Of a DNA stretch of 60,000 bases, positions 33,523 through 44,005 are shown piece after piece. The stretch's first letter is position 1, and every line of letters begins with the position of its first letter. The notes under the pieces were generated by a model. It did no database searches. It had not been told where the DNA came from and worked only from the letters and a program-made list of their open reading frames with translations. The stretch is from Symsagittifera roscoffensis. Its lineage: Eukaryota; Xenacoelomorpha; Acoela; Convolutidae. The position numbers and the translations under genes are program-made. The stretch lies in NCBI RefSeq assembly GCF_963678635.1, contig NC_087065.1:20165623-20225622 (forward strand). The letters run 5' to 3'.

Positions 33523-35332
33523 TCACAACAACATGAGGTAACTATGAGACACATTTAAACATAAGTTGCAAGGGCACGCAACGCGCCAGGTACATGGTTG
33601 ACTGTCATCAAAAACACTGTAGAAAAACCTCCAGTAGAAAGCGGAAAGCCTGCTTTTCAATCCAGTATGGTTGAAAAAGTCTAAAGCTTGTGGGAGACTG
33701 TTGATGAGTTTTGTAGTGCGATACCAAAAGTTGTTTTTACTACGCTGCAATCGAGTTCTATGGACATCGAATTGAACGGTTGAACCACAGCGTGTCGAGT
33801 TATCACTATGGAACTGCACAAAACGCGACCAGTCGAAATCATAGTTGCTATTGAGGACTTTAGAGAGGAAAAGCACGTCATGAAGCTGCATGTAGAGCAA
33901 CAAAGGTAGCAGTTTTAGGTTGTGGAGTCGATCTTTGTATGGGACAGCTGATGACTCCGCTAGAATCCAAGTTGTCACTCTTCGTTGAACTCGTTCGATG
34001 ATAATATAGTCGGTATTGTTTGCATTCCAAACTTGATGCCCATAAAGAAGAATGGGTACTATGAAAGACTTATACAAATTGAGTTTCGATAAAAATGACA
34101 AACTAGAAGAGGAATTCCTTTTGATGAGGAAGAAGCTCTGCATTGCTTTGCCACATCTATCTTTTATGTGTGGGCTCCAAGAGAAACTACTAGTTATAGT
34201 GACTCCCAAATATTTTTCCTTCTGAGCCTTATGAAGCGTAATAGGCAGGTTCTCGCGGTGGTGCCCCGGTGCATCCCTGCTACACTTGAGGACCAGGAAC
34301 TTACATTTGTCAGCACTAAACATCATCTTGTTTTCATCTGCCCACGTCTTCAGACGAAAAAGGTCATCAACTACAGGGTCTTCGGTGTCGTTTTCATATG
34401 CTACAAAGAGTTCAACATCATCAGCAAACAATTCTGGTAGCGCTTCGCGTACACAATCCGGTAGATCGTTGATGAACAACAAAATAGCAAAGGCCCCAAC
34501 ATAGATCCTTGGGGGACTCCGCTGGTGACATCTAGGCAGTCAGATAGAACACCATTGAGTTTCACTCTATGGCGCTTGTTGCGCAGATAGTCCTTCAGAA
34601 CTGCAAAAAGTTCACCACCGAAACCCCATTGCCAGAGCTTCCGAGTAAGGACAGATTGATCGACTTCATCGAAAGCCTTAGCAAAATCAAGAAATACAAT
34701 TTCGACATGGCTAAGCTTGTTGGAGTATAAAACTCGGTCTGTGAGTTCCAATAGTTGCAAGATTATAGAGCGCCTCTTCATGAACCCATACTGGAGTTTC
34801 GTCAAGTAAGGCTGAACGTGTGAGTAAACAGCATCGAACAAGCATTCTCAAAGGTCTTCGATTTTATATTCAAGAGCGACACAGGCCTGTAGTTGGCAAC
34901 ATTGGCTTTATCTTCCTTCTTAGAAATTGGGATGATCACTCACTCTTTCCAGGCAAACGGGAACTTCCCTTCGGATTTGAGAGTCCGGAATAGCAGATGT
35001 AGGGACTTGGCTAGGGAACGGCACTCTCTGAACAAGCGAACTGGTAAACAATCTTGTCCTCCACTTTTTGAGACTTTGAGTTTCTGCATTATACCAGACA
35101 ACTTGTCCACAGAAACATCGAAGTCGTAACAGCGAGTCGGTGTAAGCACCGCTTCTTCATCAAGATCTATTCCGAAGCAGCTTGATACATTGTACACTGA
35201 TGCGAAAAATCGATTGAACAAGTTGCTTTTCTCAACGTCTGTCACGGCGTCTTCTTTATCTAATATAGTCTGCACGGGAATCGGTAGGGCGCTTTCACTG
35301 TTTTGAAGTACTTGTATATTCTCGAGAAACAA
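33523..35332 (-). pseudogene. LINE copy 1 reverse transcriptase
   Basis: Three overlapping frames. 34940-35332 is the start of RT, ending before the YRPVSLL region. 34401-34841 has FMKRRSIILQLLELTDRV, IVFLDFAKAFDEVDQSV (motif A) and VTSGVPQGSMLGPLLF (motif B). 33523-34482 has ELFADDVELFVAYEN (motif C, aspartates kept) and KYLGVTITSSFSWSPHI, followed by a C-terminal region with a W-x-R-x-T-T-x-x-I-N-S-L-P-type stretch. The frames are split by small indels, so the copy is inactive although catalytic motifs survive. It would have primed cDNA synthesis at nicked target DNA. Confidence 0.8.
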
Positions 35333-36327
35333 CGAATCTCGAAGAGCTTTCCCTCATAATCTATCTGATCATTGTCCAACGCTTCTTTTAATGTCAGCTC
35401 CAACTGCGATACTACGTGCATGGGCTTCTGCTTGCGTGCAGTTTTCAACCTTTTGGACACCCGTGGGGTTAGTAGTTTGCGGTGGCTGGTTTTCTCCGGA
35501 AACACTTCCTCAATTCTTCGTCTTACCCAATCATACCAAGAGCTGACAAGAACATCGCAGTTACTATAGCAGATGGGATCGAATGGATACAATAAAATTT
35601 TTTCGTTCAACTCATCGAAGTTACCGCTCGCAAAGGACACGGTTGGTGGACAAAATTTCTTGAAGACTTGAACTTCTTCTCTTGAGTGCAGGACAGCTAA
35701 ATACGGCATGTGATTGGAGAAGCATCTCTCATTGTACCGCAACTTCGCTTCCAATTCTTTGTTCGCAAAACAGTTTATCACCATCTCCTGATCATTGGTA
35801 AATAGGACGTTCAGCAAATCGCTTTCATTGTTCGGATATCGAATCAATTGGGAGAAGTTGTTCGCGAGCAAAAGATCTAAAAGCTCAGATTCATACTCGT
35901 CTGGTGACATGAAAGAGTTCTAGTCAGTCTGGAGCATGTTGATATCTCCGGCAATAATCACCCGAACACCTTGCCTTTTCTCATCACAAAACGACTGGAT
36001 ACTACTGAACAAGGAACTAAACTGTGCAAGGCTCCATCTGTATTGACTTCCATTGTCAGCACTGTAGACTGTCACGATCAGCACTTGGAGATTCTTGACA
36101 AAACAGGCGCACACATCGTCAAAATCCAAGTTGAGTTCGACACCGTCAGATGGCAGTGACTTTTTGACACCGATCAGTACTCCGCCATGACGAGTATTTC
36201 CTGTACTATCATAACATTTCATTTTTTTGCTGGTCAGCTCGTAATAGGGTAAAAACAGAGTAGAATGTGGCACGTGATCAGTCAAACAGGTCACTTGATC
36301 AGTCAACAAAGTTTTTCTTGTAGTCAT
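35260..36327 (-). pseudogene. LINE copy 1 AP-like endonuclease and linker
   Basis: The frame 35920-36327 contains TRHGGVLIGVKKSLPSDGV and later GVRVIIAGDINMLQTD, the G-G-V and G-D-x-N motifs of LINE apurinic-type endonucleases. The N-terminal quarter of the domain (metal-binding N and E motifs) is not recognisable. A stop at 35920 breaks it from 35260-35910, which holds the endonuclease end (SNHMPYLAV, for the S-D-H motif) and the linker to RT. This domain nicks target DNA. Copy 1 keeps about 300 bp here that copy 3 has lost. Confidence 0.7.
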
Positions 36328-36950
36328 TGGTCTTCTTGAATTAGCTCGTACTTCTTGCCATCTTTGTATAGAGTCAAGTTACGGATAGAAAGAGATTCTC
36401 TTGAAGCTCCAGCGGAGATAAGTTCGAGTCTTTTCTTCAAGATTGCATTCTGTTGGGCTATTTCTTCTTTCGCTAGTCCTCGAGAGACGAACACGTTCTT
36501 GGTTTCTTCTGATTTTCTAAGGCTGCTTGGCTCTGGCAAGTATGCGTTTAACCTCATTGACAGACTTGAGTCTCACCAGAATTGTTCTTGGTCTTTTTCG
36601 AGTTTCAGTTTTTCTACCCAGTCTTCTCAGATCATGTACAACGGGACTTTCACCGACAGCTTTGAAGACAGACATCACTTCTTTGTATTCGTCTTCGATT
36701 GCTCTGATCGTAGACACTTTTTTGTTTGCGGCTATACCGTCGATGCGTATTTGATACTCAATTTTTTTTTCATCGGATCATTTCTCATCTTTTTGTCTCG
36801 GCGCTGCTTAAATTTTGCTAACTATGTTCTGTATGGATGTGAGCGACCCAGAGGAAGACATCTTTTCCAGGATGGATACTTTTGACGCAATGCCGGCAAA
36901 CAGTATTCCGCTATCCAGAAGATCTCTGTTGTTGATAGCGTTCAGTTTCC
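36324..36950 (-). pseudogene. LINE copy 1 ORF1, internally deleted
   Basis: 36517-36717 reads VHDLRRLGRKTETRKRPRTILVRLKS and 36324-36557 continues with KNVFVSRGLAKEEIAQQNA and LSIRNLTLYKDGKKYEL. This R-x-G ... R-P-R-x-I-x-V ... R-x-L-x-x-x-E pattern is the RNA-binding-type C-terminus of many LINE ORF1 proteins. At about 36855 the sequence jumps over about 320 bp, present at 50696-51020 in copy 3, which encode part of the PHD-like finger and the coiled-coil region. Confidence 0.65.
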
Positions 36951-37034
36951 ATTCTTTATAAGTCTTTTGAAAGGCTCAGAATAAAGATAGACACGTGGAA
37001 AATAAATTTGGACCAAAAAAAAAGATTCGATCTC

Positions 37035-37102
37035 GGTGAGGCTCGAACTGCCGACCTTTCGGATGCGAAGCGGCTGCTCTGCCACAGAGCCTTGAACCTC
37101 AC
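37035..37102 (-). repeat. tRNA-like module 1 in the LINE leader (copy 1)
   Basis: On the minus strand it reads GAGGTTCAAGGCTCTGTGGC (D-arm with GCTC/GAGC pairing and a box-A-like core), then CGCTTCGCATCCG at the anticodon position and AGTTCGAGCC as box B. The T- and anticodon stems pair poorly, so it is a tRNA-derived sequence rather than a functional tRNA gene. Confidence 0.55.
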
Positions 37103-37240
37103 GCTAACGCTAGTTGTATGTTGAATTTGATTGTGCTGCTCTGACCAGATGAATGGCGACCGGAAAGATGTGCTTTTTCCAGTCCCGGAGAGATGGCTTC
37201 CGATCCGGCTATAGGAAAACAGCTCCACAAAACCAGCTCC

Positions 37241-37314
37241 TGCGTGGGCTCGAACACAGGTTGCTCTGCTGGGAAGTGCACGTTGTAGCCACTCGACCAA
37301 CTGTGCCTCTCAGG
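37241..37314 (-). repeat. tRNA-like module 2 in the LINE leader (copy 1)
   Basis: On the minus strand it reads GAGGCACAGTTGGTCGAGTGG (box A of the Leu/Ser type GGYCGAGTGG), ending with TGTTCGAGCCC (box B). It lies about 140 bp upstream of module 1. An internal Pol III promoter origin, as in SINE heads, is plausible; not a functional tRNA. Confidence 0.5.
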
Positions 37315-37316
37315 TC

Positions 37317-37353
37317 GTTCGATTGATCGCTATTTGTTCGATTGATCGCTATT
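37317..37353 (+). repeat. 19-bp tandem duplication next to the tRNA-like modules
   Basis: GTTCGATTGATCGCTATT occurs at 37317-37334 and 37336-37353. The same pair is at 51503-51539 in copy 3. Confidence 0.7.
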
Positions 37354-37439
37354 CGTCAGTGTCATCGCGTCGCAACATCGCATTCAAAATGAGACTATTT
37401 AATAAGCTTATCACAACAATTAGGCTAACCAGAACGGGG

Positions 37440-37521
37440 ATTGTATGATGAGAATACAATCCAGGAGCTGAAAAGAAAGAGACTTGATACTCTTTCTCGT
37501 TCAACTCAGAACGAGAAAGAG
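37440..37521 (+). other. Two perfect hairpins at the 5' edge of the LINE block
   Basis: ATTGTAT/ATACAAT (37440-37460, 7-nt loop) and the 13-bp stem CTCTTTCTCGTTC/GAACGAGAAAGAG (37490-37521, 6-nt loop). Both are conserved in copy 3 (51626-51646; 51676-51707). Confidence 0.7.
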
Positions 37522-37565
37522 TGCATGCGTGCATATGTTAAATTGCGCGGTTTAGCGATGTAATT

Positions 37566-37822
37566 CCATCTATGTTAGACAAACTGTTCGACATTTGGCC
37601 GCAAGGATTGAAGAACACAAGAAAAAGGATTCGCCTGTAGGCGTACAAAGACGTCAATATGGAGAGGAAGAGACAGCAGCTCATTTAAGTTAGGAGATAG
37701 TAGATCAGTCAAACAATGCAATGAAACTCTTAATATTAGAAGCGCTGCACATTAGGAATCAGAGGCCAGGGGTCAACACGCGGGATGAATTCAGGAGTAG
37801 GGAGCTAACTTTTAGATTTTAG
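37566..37822 (+). pseudogene. Penelope copy 1, GIY-YIG endonuclease second half
   Basis: It resumes with YVRQTVRHLAARIEEHKKK, the Y-I/V-G-x-T-x-R-x-L-x-x-R-x-x-E-H motif of Penelope GIY-YIG endonucleases (Gly replaced by Arg). After an in-frame stop it continues with KLLILEALHIRNQRPGVN, the family's C-terminal motif with the catalytic glutamate. The first half lies 4.1 kb upstream, before the LINE. The enzyme would have nicked target DNA for integration. Confidence 0.75.
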
Positions 37823-38260
37823 TCCGAGAATTTTTTTGGCCTAGGATATCGAACATGTCAATCGAAAACTTTGTAAAATCGAACAGTTAGCATAAGAAAA
37901 CGCTAAGTAAGATCTAAAATCTCAGAATTTCGAGGAAAAGTAAAGATTACGAATTTTTTACATAATAATGCTTAAATTTGATTATCGGAAAGATATATTT
38001 TTTTTTTGTTTAGAACCACTTAAAGGTCTTTCATGATGTTTTAACATCTGTAATTCATTTTATATCAATTTCATTAACCTGACGATGGACATATTTCCGA
38101 AAAAGTTCGAATTCACATTTCAATAATTCTTTTAAAAATAGTAATATACTAACTTAATATTAATAGAGTTTCAGTCCTGCATTAAGGAGTGGCCTAGTGG
38201 ACTGGGGATGCTGAGACTCAACCATGAGCTCACTATTTCTCATGCAACTAATTTAAATTG
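37823..38260 (+). repeat. Penelope copy 1, 3' tail
   Basis: Non-coding tail shared with 52009-52444; both end exactly at CATGCAACTAATTTAAATTG. Near 38079 it carries CTGACGA, a short stem (GGA/TCC) and GAAA, a hammerhead-like core. It joins copy 2 directly at 38261, the head-to-tail arrangement common for Penelope-like elements. Confidence 0.65.
38079..38102 (+). ncRNA. Hammerhead-ribozyme-like core in the Penelope tail (copy 1)
   Basis: CTGACGA (38079-38085) fits CUGANGA, followed by a 3-bp stem GGA/TCC with a 6-nt loop and GAAA (38099-38102). Penelope-like elements are known to carry hammerhead motifs near their ends. Stem I and the cleavage triplet could not be placed, so it may be a remnant. 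Confidence 0.3.
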
Positions 38261-41200
38261 AACAAAGAAAAGACAGTGGAGTGAGCTTGGTAGCTGTCTG
38301 GTAAAAATCTGTGGATTAGAAGGGCACATCTGTGGAGGTTTGGACTGCGTGAAGACACTTACGAAGCAGCACAATCATTTAATGATATTGTTTGAAAATT
38401 TGGCGATGAAGACAAAAACGAAAACAAACATAGAAGAGGATAGTCATGGAGGAAGTGAAGTGAAACCAGTGGCTGCAGTAGTATTGTACAGCAGGTTTGG
38501 TTTCTTAGTGTCTTTATTGAATCTAGAAAAAAGCATGAGATGGCCACAGCCATCAGTGTACAAGAGTTTTGGGAGTTTTACAGACTGAATAGGAATACAT
38601 CGAAAAATGGATAGAAAGGATAGAAATGGAAATGAAAATAGGGCAGCGCGAAGCATATCATAAGCCGTCTGGAGCTCGATACCTAGTAGGCTCGAATGTG
38701 GTTCTTATCTGCAAAAGCCCATACACAGTACCCTTCGTGGTGAAGAGATGAAGAGTACAAGGTAAATAGTGGATCAACAATTCTCAGTGCCAAAAAGAGT
38801 GACACTTGCAAGAATGTCAGCAAAATCTTACGAGCTGATCAGAATGCGTTTAATCCATCAGTGAAGTAGAATTTGAACAAAATTGATTGTAGGAAGAGAA
38901 ACGGAAGAAATTTTTAATGAATATCTGGAGAGAAGCGTCAAGTTATGCCTCCACAACAGCTTCTACAGAAACTGGGAGACTACTGTGGATCCTCTACCTT
39001 GTTGTAAACAAAGGGTAGAAGAGAAGAGTTGATGGTGGACTGCTTCCAACAGCATAGCAATGGCCACTGATAAGTTCCAAGGCACTGACACCGAGAGTGC
39101 AGAGTCGATGTCACAAGAGGAGATGGAACATTAATAACACATGGATGACAAGAAGCAAAAGAAGATTGAAGAAAACTAGAAAAGTGAGAACTTCTAAAGG
39201 ACAAAAAAAATTAAAAAAAACATGTGCTACAAACAAGATATTGAAACTTAAAATTGTTTTGTATGCAAAAATCCAAATGAACAACCATGCTAACTAAATT
39301 TGAAGTTGAAACTTTTTGATAGAAGAACTTTTGTTTACTTGAGTTTAGCATTCTTGCAAGTATGAATTTGGATTGTGATTTTCTTAGAGTTTTTGGAGAC
39401 CCCTATCATTTATATACAAGGGCTTGAGCGGAAAGTATGTTTGAAATTTTCCAGCCTGCGACCTGTATGATTGCTTTTAACCAGTTAAGAGAAACGTTCG
39501 ATCTGTAATTACATGAAGAATTTAATTCTCATTGAAAACGGGCAATCTTTTCTTGTTCTCTCTGACCACCGAATTTCCTAATTTTTATATTCTGGATAAC
39601 AATAACAACTAAAGTTCCAGAAGGGAGGACGCATAAATAAATGGTTTCAGTTTGTTGTTTTACAGGTCTGTCCTGTGTCCCAACTTTTTTTAACCCCCTG
39701 AATGGAAAAATTCAATTTGAGAAAAAAATTAGGTCGTATCCTCAGAATGTAGATTAATGAAAATGTTAGGAGGCTATATCGATGTAGTATGATGCCATTT
39801 ATAACAGGAAATGAGCGATGGGATGTGGATAAAATTTACTTTGGCTTAACATTTTTTAGTTCTTTTTGATGGCACTGCACCAATTTTTTGAGTTACTCGG
39901 CGTTCAAAGAAGATATTGACCTGGCTGTCCGAGGAATATGTGCCATTAGACCAGAATGCCGCCAAAAAAAGTGCGACAAAAAAAATTTAGTTCGAGAAGT
40001 TTAATTGCCCGGAATGCCAATTCTGACGGTTAACAGTCCTATTTGTTGAAGAGAATGAATTGGGAAGGGTCAGTTTAGACCGAAATATTTGTTTTTAAAT
40101 TTTCGATTTGAGCGTGCATGACACGTAACGTTTTTATTTATCGCGACTACTGGAAAACCGCGAAACTCAGACAAACGAAGAGTTGAGACAACGAAGATTG
40201 AAACACGATTTAACTCGGAGTTCCAAAAGAAGACGCTCCAACTGTAACGATTCTACAGTTACAATCGTTATCGAGTACATCCCGTTGATCAGGAAGGCTG
40301 ACGGCAGATTTTGCAGCCCTTTCCGATGGTGAAAAAGACGCTTTATACTGAAGATCCGAGAAACTGAGGAGTCTGGAGTGTTGCTTAGAACTATCTGTTA
40401 TAAATGTAAATGCTGATTTCATTAACACGCCATCTTTAAGCTTTTTGAACTTAATATTGTTGCATGTTTAACGAAAGAATTCATTTACAAGGAAGCTATA
40501 TCGTATATTTCAATAGTTAAGATTTTATTCGAGTTCCTTGTTTGAATTCATTAGTTATTCCAACAATTTTAAGACAAGCAGCCCAATAGAGTTATGCTGT
40601 CAGAGTTTTTCTATGTGTTGCGGTCCCTATATAAAAAAACATATTTAGCTTATAAAATTAATTTTGAAAAACTTCTCAATTTTTGATATACCAGGCTGTA
40701 GTTGTGTGTTTTTCTAGTAATCTCAGGAATTGCAATTTTTACCTCCCAACATGACTGCTCAAAAACATGTAGTTTTTTTGAGATTTGATGTTTTTTATGA
40801 ATTTTTTCCAAAATTTTCAAAAAATTTAGATTTAAAAAAACTTTTGAAGATCTCAAGGCTGATTTTGGAAACTGGGTCTTTTCATGGGTTGCGAAAATTG
40901 CCTTTGAATATGACTGTTTAGATCCTTGTACTTTTCAAGATATGATGTTTTTTAAGGTTTTTTCGAAATTTTTCAAATATCTTACATATGGAAAAACTTT
41001 CACTTAATTTGAAGTTCCCAACTGTAAAGTGAGACTCTGTCTGGATACTCTAAGAAGTTCTAAATTTTGCCTCCAAGTATGAGTGCTCGAAACCCTGTAC
41101 TTTTGGGACATGACGTTTTTTGCGGTTTTTCAAAAACTTCAAGAAAACAAAAAATCTTTTATAATTTTTTTAAATCATAATTGGAAGTTCCCAGCTCTGT

Positions 41201-43464
41201 AGTGAGGGCTGTCCAAATATTCACAGGGTTACGAATCAAGCATGCAAAAAATAATGGTCAAATGTTCATAGTTTTCCAGATATAACGTTTTTTTTTTGTA
41301 ATTTTTTTGAACAGAAACTTTGAAAAGTTAAATTATAACTCTTTTTTCAATTCTGAAATTCCTAATTCTATAGTATGGGGCTGGCAGAGTAACTTCTTAG
41401 GTTTCAAATTCTGCCTTTAAGCATCGCCGCTCAAATTATGCTAGTTTGAAGTTTCTTAAAATTTGAAATTCCCAACGCTGTATTTGAGTATTGTAAGAGT
41501 ACTCTCAAAAGATGCAAGTCTTGCATCCAAATGCGTTCCGAGATTTGATATTTCTTAGTTCATATTTCTTAGTTCTTAGTTAGAACTTATGTATAACTTC
41601 ACAAAAATTTATGGTTTTTCAAGTATAACTTGACGAAACTTTATAGTTTCTCAAAGTTTTAAAAAAAAATTTGAAAAAAAATTTTTGGAATTTTTGTAAT
41701 TACCAACCCATTGGTTGGTGTCAGGTCACACTCAAAGGGTGCAGATCTTTTTCCAAATTATGCTGTTTTCTTTGAGTTGTTTTAATTTCGAAGCTACAGG
41801 CTAGTTATATTCGACATTTTTAGCTTCCCAGAATGTTCTGAATTGAATTTATGTAACATCAGATTCTTTTTCAGATTTAGAAAAGCTAGGACGTGGTTGA
41901 AAAGGTCGATCCATCTCCGATTGATAGAATGGTTTTTTTTTACTGAACAAGAACAAAGAACTACTAGCCATGAACAAAAGGGATGAGATTACAGATGGCT
42001 TATATGCGAGAATGAGGTCAACTGGTGGTCAGCGTGCACGTCTTTATGGACTTGCTAAAGTACATATAAAAGATACAACACTACAACTTCTCCTCTCTCG
42101 CCCCGGTAGTTTTTATGGGAAACTGAATAAAACACAACCAAAATATTTCGATAAAATCCAGGGCGCAAACATTGAGACAAACACTGAAACAGCTAGAGGT
42201 ATGATAGAGAATACTAAATTAGAATCTGAAGAGTGTATCATTTCCTTGGAAGTGAAAATCCTGTACCCAAATTTTCTACTCAAAGATGCCAATGACATCG
42301 CTCTGAGGAAATTATACAGCCAGAATGAGCCACCTGACTTGTCAAGAAGTACAATGAAACGCATTTTGTACATAGTTGTTACTGAAGTCTATTTTAAGTT
42401 CAACGACATATGGAAAGTACAGAAGGACGCATTGACCATTGCTGCATTCCTGGCAGTCATTCTGGCAAATCTTTGATTGCAAGACTATGAGAAGGTTCCG
42501 GCTATGGACATCCCTCAAAAGATTGATATCCTAGAGAGCATTAACGAAAAGGCCCAAAATGCAAAAGAAGGGTGATTTTCAAAACCAACGCAGTGGAATA
42601 TTGGGATTGTTTGAATTGGTATCATAAATATTGTGGAGGCATTTTGGAAGAAAATTACAAAGGCATATCAAAAAAGTTTGTTTCTGCAAATCGTGCAATG
42701 AGAGGCGTGAATATGAGCTGACCGTAGCAGGTATGAAACTTTTTCTATGTAGACGGTATTGTAAGGACTGTTAAAGACGACCTGAGCGTGGTATTCCAAG
42801 CAGCTAACAAATTGCATCCTAATTTACAGTTCACTTTTGAAACACTTAATGAGACCAGTGACTGGGCTTTTTTAGATATCAATATAAAAGTAGATTGCAA
42901 CAAGCAAGTTAAATATGGATGGTACCAAATATCAACGGACACTGGCACGCTTCTAAACTTCAGCAGTTGCGCACCATTGAAGTTCAAGAGAAATACAAAA
43001 AAGTGTACGGTGCACAAGATTTTGAGGCGCACATCTTTATGGGAATTTTACAATGAAGCAATGATGATCAAAAGACAGCAATGGAAGGAAAATCAGTATC
43101 CAGATGAGTAGTCATCCAAAGTTGAGTCGGAAACACAAAGCAAAATTCTTGTAGCAAAATTAATACCAATAAGAGAGAAGCTCGGGTAACAAATGACAAG
43201 CGAGAAGAGAAATGACTAATGCTCATGCTTCAATATCGTGGAAATCAATGTCAATTGTTTGTAAACAAGGCGCGGAGCATCAACAAAAAACAAATTGTGT
43301 TTAAGACCCGGAAATTGAAAACCGCTATTTCCTCCTTAGGTCGTCATTCTCTCACGATCTGGAATCCAATGTGGTCTACAAACTGTCTTAATATTAATCA
43401 TAATAATGTGAATTCACGCTTAAAATACAAAAGCGTAGGGAAAAAGTCCCCTGAACAGACAAAA
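38261..43464 (+). mobile_element. Penelope-like element copy 2
   Basis: Follows copy 1 head to tail and matches 28891-33435 closely, but keeps the RT core lost in copy 1. It has the lysine-rich frame (39097-39297) and the hairpin region near 40250. It ends at 43464-43475, where the sequence jumps into LINE sequence through the shared bases AAACATC. It therefore lacks the second half of its endonuclease and the 3' tail. Confidence 0.75.
40700..41780 (+). repeat. Degenerate 165-bp tandem repeat inside Penelope copy 2
   Basis: Same block as 31385-32500. Copy 2 retains CCAGATATAACG at 41277 that copy 1 lost, but lacks the unit part around the TTTTCGAGATGTGATG landmark that copies 1 and 3 keep. 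Confidence 0.55.
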
Positions 43465-43500
43465 CAGAAACATCGAAGTCGTAACAGCGAGTCGGTGTAA
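41880..43500 (+). pseudogene. Penelope RT and first half of endonuclease, copy 2
   Basis: 41970-42476 covers fingers and palm: ARLYGLAKVHIKDT, then IISLEVKILYPNF where motif A should have Asp (Glu here), then KDALTIAAFLAVILANL in place of the G-x-A-M-G-S motif B. After a frameshift, about 42748 reads FYVDGIVRTVKDD, so the YVDD box has Gly for the second Asp. 42788-43111 is thumb and linker (HPNLQFTFETLNE, WYQISTDTGTLLNF). 43219-43500 holds FKTRKLKTAISSL; in another frame NVVYKLS opens the GIY-YIG domain. Catalytically dead. Confidence 0.8.
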
Positions 43501-44005
43501 GCACCGCTTCTTCATCAAGATCTATGAAGATCTTGCGGTGGCTGGTTTTCTCCGGAAACACTTCCTAAATTCTTCGTCTTAACCAATCATAACAAGAGCT
43601 GACAAGAACATCGCAGTTACTATAGCAGATGGGATCGAATGGATACAATAAAAATTTTTCGTTCAACTCATCGAAGTTACCGCCCGCAAAGGACACGGTT
43701 GCTGGACAAAATTTCTTGAAGACTCGAACTTCTCCTCTTGAGTGCAGGACAGCTAAATACGGCATGTGATTCGAGAAGCATCTCTCATTGTACCGCAACG
43801 TCGCTTCCAATTCTTTGTTCGCAAAACAGTTTATCACCATCTCCTGATCATTGGTAAATAGGACGTTCAGCAAACCGATTTCATTGTTCGGATACCGAAG
43901 TAATTGGGAGAAGTTGTTCGCGAGCAAAAGATCTAAAAGCTCAGATTCATACTCGTCTGGTGACATGAAAGAGTTCCAGTCAGTCTGGAGCATGTTGATA
44001 TCTCC
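43465..44005 (-). mobile_element. LINE sliver between Penelope copies 2 and 3
   Basis: About 540 bp of LINE sequence, minus strand, corresponding to 49255-49800. The frame 43565-43993 encodes endonuclease end and linker (MSPDEYESELLDLLLANNFS on, from 43962). It shares with the 47.6-51.7-kb copy the internal deletion at ATCTATGAAGATCTTGCGG, so both descend from the same deleted LINE. Confidence 0.75.

Larger units (their letters stand above)
33436..37565 (-). mobile_element. CR1/Jockey-type LINE, copy 1, nested in Penelope copy 1
   Basis: A non-LTR retrotransposon of about 4.1 kb on the minus strand. From its 5' end (right) it has a leader with two tRNA-like modules, ORF1, an AP-type endonuclease, a linker, RT, and a short 3' UTR ending in an ATTATTATGATTAATATT-type tail at 33436. 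It splits the Penelope endonuclease between the codons for VVYKLS (ending about 33435) and YVRQT (from 37569). No clear target-site duplication is seen. A nearly identical block occupies 47576-51752. Confidence 0.75.

Noticed and set aside
37035-37314. Functional tRNA genes
   Set aside because: Boxes A and B are present but the T- and anticodon stems do not pair well, and both copies lie inside a LINE leader.
33426-37587. ACAAACTGT on both sides of the LINE as a target-site duplication
   Set aside because: Both copies are native codons of the Penelope endonuclease (VYKLS and RQTV), so the match may be chance, and using it would leave the domain short.
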